DNA of 64,000 bases, taken from positions 10,682-74,681 of the forward strand of contig NZ_DASPLO010000197.1 of assembly GCF_035627495.1 (NCBI RefSeq), read 5' to 3'. This document shows, in pieces, positions 61,071 to 64,000 of this stretch (the first letter of the stretch is position 1; each line of letters begins with the position of its first letter). Source of the DNA: Methylocaldum sp035627495. GTDB lineage: Bacteria > Pseudomonadota > Gammaproteobacteria > Methylococcales > Methylococcaceae. The translations under genes were made by a program, and so were the position numbers. The notes under the pieces are model-generated. The model worked only from the letters and a program-made list of their open reading frames with translations, searched no databases and was not told the origin of the DNA.

Positions 61071-62225
61071 ATGAGTACCCTGCCTACTATCCTGCTCTCG
61101 GACCCCGATATCAGCCTGGCTGAACTCGAGGCTGTGGAAAACGTCCTGAAGTCGCCACGCTTGAGTGCGGGCCCCATGGTCGAAGCCTTCGAAGCGGCGT
61201 TTGCCGAATACATCGGGCGCAAGCACGCCGTGGCGGTGAGCAGTGCCACCATGGGCCTGATGCTGGCGCTCAAGTCCTATGGCATAGGTCCCGGAGACGA
61301 GGTCATCGCCTCGGCGTTCGGCTTCCGCGAAACCGTTCATGGCATCGCCCTGGCCGGGGCGACGCCGATCTTCGCGGACATCGAGTACTGGTCGGGAACC
61401 CTGGTCCCCGAGAAGGCCGCGGCGGGAATCACGCCGAAAACCCGTGCCATCGTGGCCGGCAACACCAACGGCCATCCGGCAATGTGGCCGGCCTTTCGCG
61501 AGTTGGCCGAGAAGCACTCCCTGCTGCTTATCGAAGATTCCAGCGAAGCCATCGGCTCCCGTTATCAAGGCCGTTTGGTGGGCAGCTTCGGGGATTGCGC
61601 GGTGTTCGACCTCTCTCAGCCGTCGCCCCTCACCTGCGGCGAGGGAGGCATCGTGGTGACCGACGACGGCGACTTGGCCGGGCGGCTGCGTAGCTTTCGT
61701 GCGCGCCGGCTCGAAGAGCGGCATTCGGTGGTATTGGGCGATGTGCCGCCCTACCGGGCGGAACTCAGCGAACTCAGCGCCGCTCTGGGACTGGTGCAGT
61801 TGCAGCGGCTGGAGGGAATCCTGGAACGCCGCAAACTGATCGAAGCCTATTACGACGCCCACATGCAATCCTTCGAAGGCATCAAGCCCCCGTATCTGGC
61901 TCCGGATGTGGATGAGGCCCATTGGTTCCTCTACCTGGTCCATCTCGGTACCCGCTTTTCCCGTTCGAGCCGCGACGCCATCATCCAGGATTTGGCCACC
62001 GAGCAGATCGAGACCGTGCCCTATTGCCGTCCGCTGCACCTGCAGCGTTTTTATGGGAATCTGGGCTATCGCAAGGGCGATTTCTTCGTCACCGAGAAGC
62101 TGGCGGACCGTGCCGTCGCGCTGCCTTTCCACAACCATATCACGGAGGACCAGGTGGGCTTCATCGTCAAGACCGCCAAGGATGCCTCGATCAATATCGG
62201 GGCCGGCTCGGCGATTTACTTGTGA
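61071..62225 (+). CDS. DegT/DnrJ/EryC1-family protein lacking the PLP-binding lysine
   Basis: A 384-residue member of the sugar-aminotransferase fold family. ILLSDPDISLAELEAVENVLKSPRLSAGP, VAVSSATMGLMLAL and LLIEDSSEAIGSRYQG are standard. At the internal-aldimine site, where the family has a Lys before T-GEGG, it reads DLSQPSPLTCGEGG, with Ser185 at the Lys position. A normal transaminase reaction is therefore unlikely; it may be a dehydratase-like or non-catalytic binding protein. It lies in the nifS-nifT operon 9 bp after the small ORF. Codon-level reading of this segment is unambiguous. Confidence 0.88.
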   Translation: MSTLPTILLSDPDISLAELEAVENVLKSPRLSAGPMVEAFEAAFAEYIGRKHAVAVSSATMGLMLALKSYGIGPGDEVIASAFGFRETVHGIALAGATPIFADIEYWSGTLVPEKAAAGITPKTRAIVAGNTNGHPAMWPAFRELAEKHSLLLIEDSSEAIGSRYQGRLVGSFGDCAVFDLSQPSPLTCGEGGIVVTDDGDLAGRLRSFRARRLEERHSVVLGDVPPYRAELSELSAALGLVQLQRLEGILERRKLIEAYYDAHMQSFEGIKPPYLAPDVDEAHWFLYLVHLGTRFSRSSRDAIIQDLATEQIETVPYCRPLHLQRFYGNLGYRKGDFFVTEKLADRAVALPFHNHITEDQVGFIVKTAKDASINIGAGSAIYL

Positions 62226-62230
62226 ACGGC

Positions 62231-62340
62231 TATGAAAAAACCTGCTGCGCGCCCCGAGTCCATTCCTGCGATGCTCAACGTACCCCCTTGTACGCCTGCG
62301 CTTCTCGAAACGGACTCGGGTCGCTCGCGACGATCTTTTA
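62231..62340. repeat. About 110-bp repeat, second copy
   Basis: Near-identical to 47154-47260 (GCTCAACGTAC, CCTTGTACGCCTGCGCTTCTCG, then AACGGACTCGGGTCGCTCGCGACG). It fills the gap between the DegT homologue and the 2Fe-2S ferredoxin gene. Confidence 0.9.
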
Positions 62341-62355
62341 ATAACCTCTGAGCCG

Positions 62356-62688
62356 ATGTCGGGCTTTTTGCGCGCCGGGAAGAGACGGAATGCGAAAGCC
62401 TCGGTGACCGTTCTGCCCTCGGGCAAAACGGTGCAGGTGGCGAGCGGCGTCAATCTGCTCGAAGTCGTGCTCGCGGCAGGCGAGGGAATCGTGCACCAAT
62501 GCGGGGGCCGCGCGCGCTGCGGCTCCTGTCATGTGCTGGTGCGGGAGGGCTGCCGGAGCCTATCCAAAATCCGGCGGGAAGAGCTCGAACGGCTCGCTCG
62601 ACTAGACGGCGCGAACGTGTCCTCACGGCTGGCCTGCCAGGCGGTATTGGGCACGCATAACGTCACGGTGGAATTAATCAGTCATTGA
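62356..62688 (+). CDS. Plant-type [2Fe-2S] ferredoxin
   Basis: A 110-residue ferredoxin. The cluster ligands read CGGRARCGSC (C-X5-C-X2-C) and a distal Cys in RLACQAVLG. The preceding fold VTVLPSGKTVQVASGVNLLEVVLAAGEGI is typical. It may donate electrons within the nif system or protect nitrogenase like FeSII, but this cannot be decided from sequence. The start is uncertain because no good Shine-Dalgarno is seen before ATG 62356. Confidence 0.88.
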   Translation: MSGFLRAGKRRNAKASVTVLPSGKTVQVASGVNLLEVVLAAGEGIVHQCGGRARCGSCHVLVREGCRSLSKIRREELERLARLDGANVSSRLACQAVLGTHNVTVELISH

Positions 62689-62702
62689 TCGGAGGAAATA
62701 TT

Positions 62703-62987
62703 ATGGCGACCACAGAAGTTAACGCCGATTCGTCGGCACCTGCGGCGGATGCCAATGCCGCGCAACGAACCGAATGCATGATCCATCTCCGCTTCAACCC
62801 GGACGGGACGGTGTCGGAAATCGGCGAACGCCCGCAAGGGGTAAAGGCGCATGACTGGTTCAAATATCTGAGCCAGCATACCCAAAACAGCTATCAGGCC
62901 TTGTCCGGCGGACGCGGGCTGTTTCGCCTTCCTCGTACCGAAGTGGATGCCTTGAAGGCCGCGTGCGCCGCGGAGAGCACGTCATGA
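62703..62987 (+). CDS. Unrecognised 94-residue protein coupled to the SIR2-like gene
   Basis: A small protein with an Ala-rich N-terminus, then TECMIHLRFNPDGTVSEIGERP and HDWFKYLSQHTQNSYQALSGGRGLFRLPRTEVDAL. GGAGGAAA lies 9 bases before the ATG. Its stop overlaps the next ATG (ATGA), so it is translationally coupled to the SIR2-like protein. No family is recognised. Confidence 0.75.
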   Translation: MATTEVNADSSAPAADANAAQRTECMIHLRFNPDGTVSEIGERPQGVKAHDWFKYLSQHTQNSYQALSGGRGLFRLPRTEVDALKAACAAESTS

Positions 62988-63841
62988 GCGCGGTGTTTCC
63001 GGGCCATTTGGCGGAGGATTTTGCGGCGGGACGGATCATTCCCTATCTCGGCCCCGGGGTTCTGGATTTGGCACCGGATGCAACGGTGCCGAGTTCGCCG
63101 GAGACCTTGGTGGAGCTGATTACGGCCAAGGTCACCGTGCCTCACAAGATCCGCAAGAATCTCACCGCGGCCAGCCAGTACATCGAAAACTTCAAGCATC
63201 GGAAGACCCTGGTGGGACTTCTGCAGGAAGCTTTCCAGGGCCAGCCGCAACCCACCATCCTCCATAATTTCCTGGCCAATGTCCCGAATCCCCTGCCGCT
63301 GATCGTCGATGCCTGGTACGACGCCACCATGGCGGCCGCCCTGGCTGCGCGCAGTGATTTCGGGCAAGTGCAAGGCGTGAGCCGGGCGGAGCATTTCACT
63401 GATTGGGTTCACTATTTCCGCGCCGACGGCACCAAGGCGGAGGCGGAGGAAGCGGCAGGATGGACAACCTTGTTGTACAAGCCCTTGGGTTCGATCGCGC
63501 CCGCGTCCAACTTCATCATTTCGGATTCCGACTACGTGGAAGTGCTCACGGAAATCGATATCCAGACCCCCATTCCGGAGCGGGTGAAGGAAATCCGAAC
63601 TGGCCGCCATTTCCTGTTCCTGGGCTGCCGCTTCCGCAACCAGTTGGAGCGCAGCTATGCGCGGCAGATCATGAAGCGTTCCACCGAGCGGCATTTTGCG
63701 GTACTGGAAGGCGAACTCACCCGCAACGAAACACGGTTCTTCAGGGAGCAGGGCATCGAGCGGATCGACATGCCCTTGGCCGAGTTCGTCGCCGGGCTCA
63801 CCGGAACTCCGGTGGAGTCCCGCCGCGCGGCGGTAGCCTGA
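62984..63841 (+). CDS. SIR2-like (NAD-binding Rossmann) protein of the nif operon
   Basis: A 285-residue protein. The N-terminal GRIIPYLGPGVLDLAP corresponds to the glycine-rich SIR2 nucleotide loop. LHNFLANVPNPLPLIVDAWYDATM and the C-terminal GRHFLFLGCRFRNQLERSYARQIMKRS follow the SIR2_2 pattern. The zinc-binding Cys pairs of true sirtuins are absent. Possible roles include NAD(P) binding or hydrolysis in nitrogenase regulation. It is the last gene of the nif run and is followed by a converging transposase end. Confidence 0.82.
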   Translation: MSAVFPGHLAEDFAAGRIIPYLGPGVLDLAPDATVPSSPETLVELITAKVTVPHKIRKNLTAASQYIENFKHRKTLVGLLQEAFQGQPQPTILHNFLANVPNPLPLIVDAWYDATMAAALAARSDFGQVQGVSRAEHFTDWVHYFRADGTKAEAEEAAGWTTLLYKPLGSIAPASNFIISDSDYVEVLTEIDIQTPIPERVKEIRTGRHFLFLGCRFRNQLERSYARQIMKRSTERHFAVLEGELTRNETRFFREQGIERIDMPLAEFVAGLTGTPVESRRAAVA

Positions 63842-63879
63842 TGATGAAGGGCTCGGAGTCGTAGATACTGTTATCCGGG

Positions 63880-64000
63880 TCAAGCGCCATGCAGGGCTGG
63901 ATCGAAGGGTTTTTCGGATTTGAGGACGCCGAAGGCGACCTGCAAAAGCTTGCGCATCATGGCGCCGATGATGAGCTTGGCGGGTTTACCCGAAAGCGCG
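63880..64000 (-). mobile_element. 3' end of an IS110-family transposase gene, continues past the window
   Basis: The minus strand encodes the C-terminus GKPAKLIIGAMMRKLLQVAFGVL, then FDPALHGA and a stop at 63880. This is characteristic of IS110-type (DEDD/Piv) transposases. The rest of the gene lies beyond the window. It marks the right border of the nif segment. Confidence 0.85.

Noticed and set aside
61071..62225. Assignment of the DegT homologue as a working aminotransferase
   Set aside because: The Lys needed for the PLP aldimine is Ser in the sequence.

Overview
The window comes from a GC-rich gammaproteobacterium, most likely a methanotroph-type (Methylococcales-like) diazotroph. This is inferred from the combination of a NifL-NifA pair, an Rnf complex linked to nif genes, nif accessory genes in Azotobacter/Methylococcus-like order, and many GC-rich intergenic hairpin repeats. 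No rRNA or tRNA gene and no CRISPR array was seen. The structural nitrogenase genes nifHDK are not in the window.

Left part (1-25646): a class A penicillin-binding protein cut by the window edge; a three-gene MacAB-like ABC export operon; DNA polymerase IV; a GPH-type sugar transporter followed by a GT4 glycosyltransferase; a multi-PAS histidine kinase; an SDR and a Kef-type K+/H+ antiporter; two unrecognised genes on the minus strand (17518-19575); and a purple-acid-phosphatase-like enzyme, a TPR protein and a TonB-dependent receptor that probably act together in phosphorus acquisition.

Middle (25899-33322): a DUF1772 membrane protein, a twice-frameshifted ribbon-helix-helix antitoxin remnant, and a type I restriction-modification operon (hsdR, hsdM, hsdS). 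The operon carries three copies or half-copies of one repeat element, two of them translated inside hsdS. A RHH/PIN toxin-antitoxin pair sits immediately after hsdS and is followed by a second copy of the hsdS 3' end.

Right part (33793-63841): an island of nitrogen-fixation functions. nifL-nifA and nifF are on the minus strand. On the plus strand are a serine acetyltransferase with a sigma54 promoter (nifP-like), a second nifA of the cysteine-containing type, an electron-supply operon (CCG-domain Fe-S protein, a 74-aa protein, a Rieske protein, a zinc-ribbon-like protein, rnfABCDGEH), bacterioferritin, and then nifB-fdxN-iscA-like-TPR-LRV-nifZ-nifZ-DUF3024-like-nifS-nifT-small ORF-DegT homologue-2Fe-2S ferredoxin-94-aa protein-SIR2-like protein. 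GG-N10-GC (sigma54) elements and TGT-N10-ACA (NifA) boxes precede several of these units, so the island reads as one regulon. An IS110-type transposase end closes the window.

The most notable points are the coexistence of a NifL-partnered NifA and a NifA with the full C-X11-C-X19-C-X4-C motif; a DegT-family protein in the nif operon whose PLP-binding lysine is replaced by serine; repeat-derived linkers inside HsdS; a toxin-antitoxin pair followed by a duplicated hsdS tail; and several conserved-looking but unassigned small proteins in the NifA-controlled operons.
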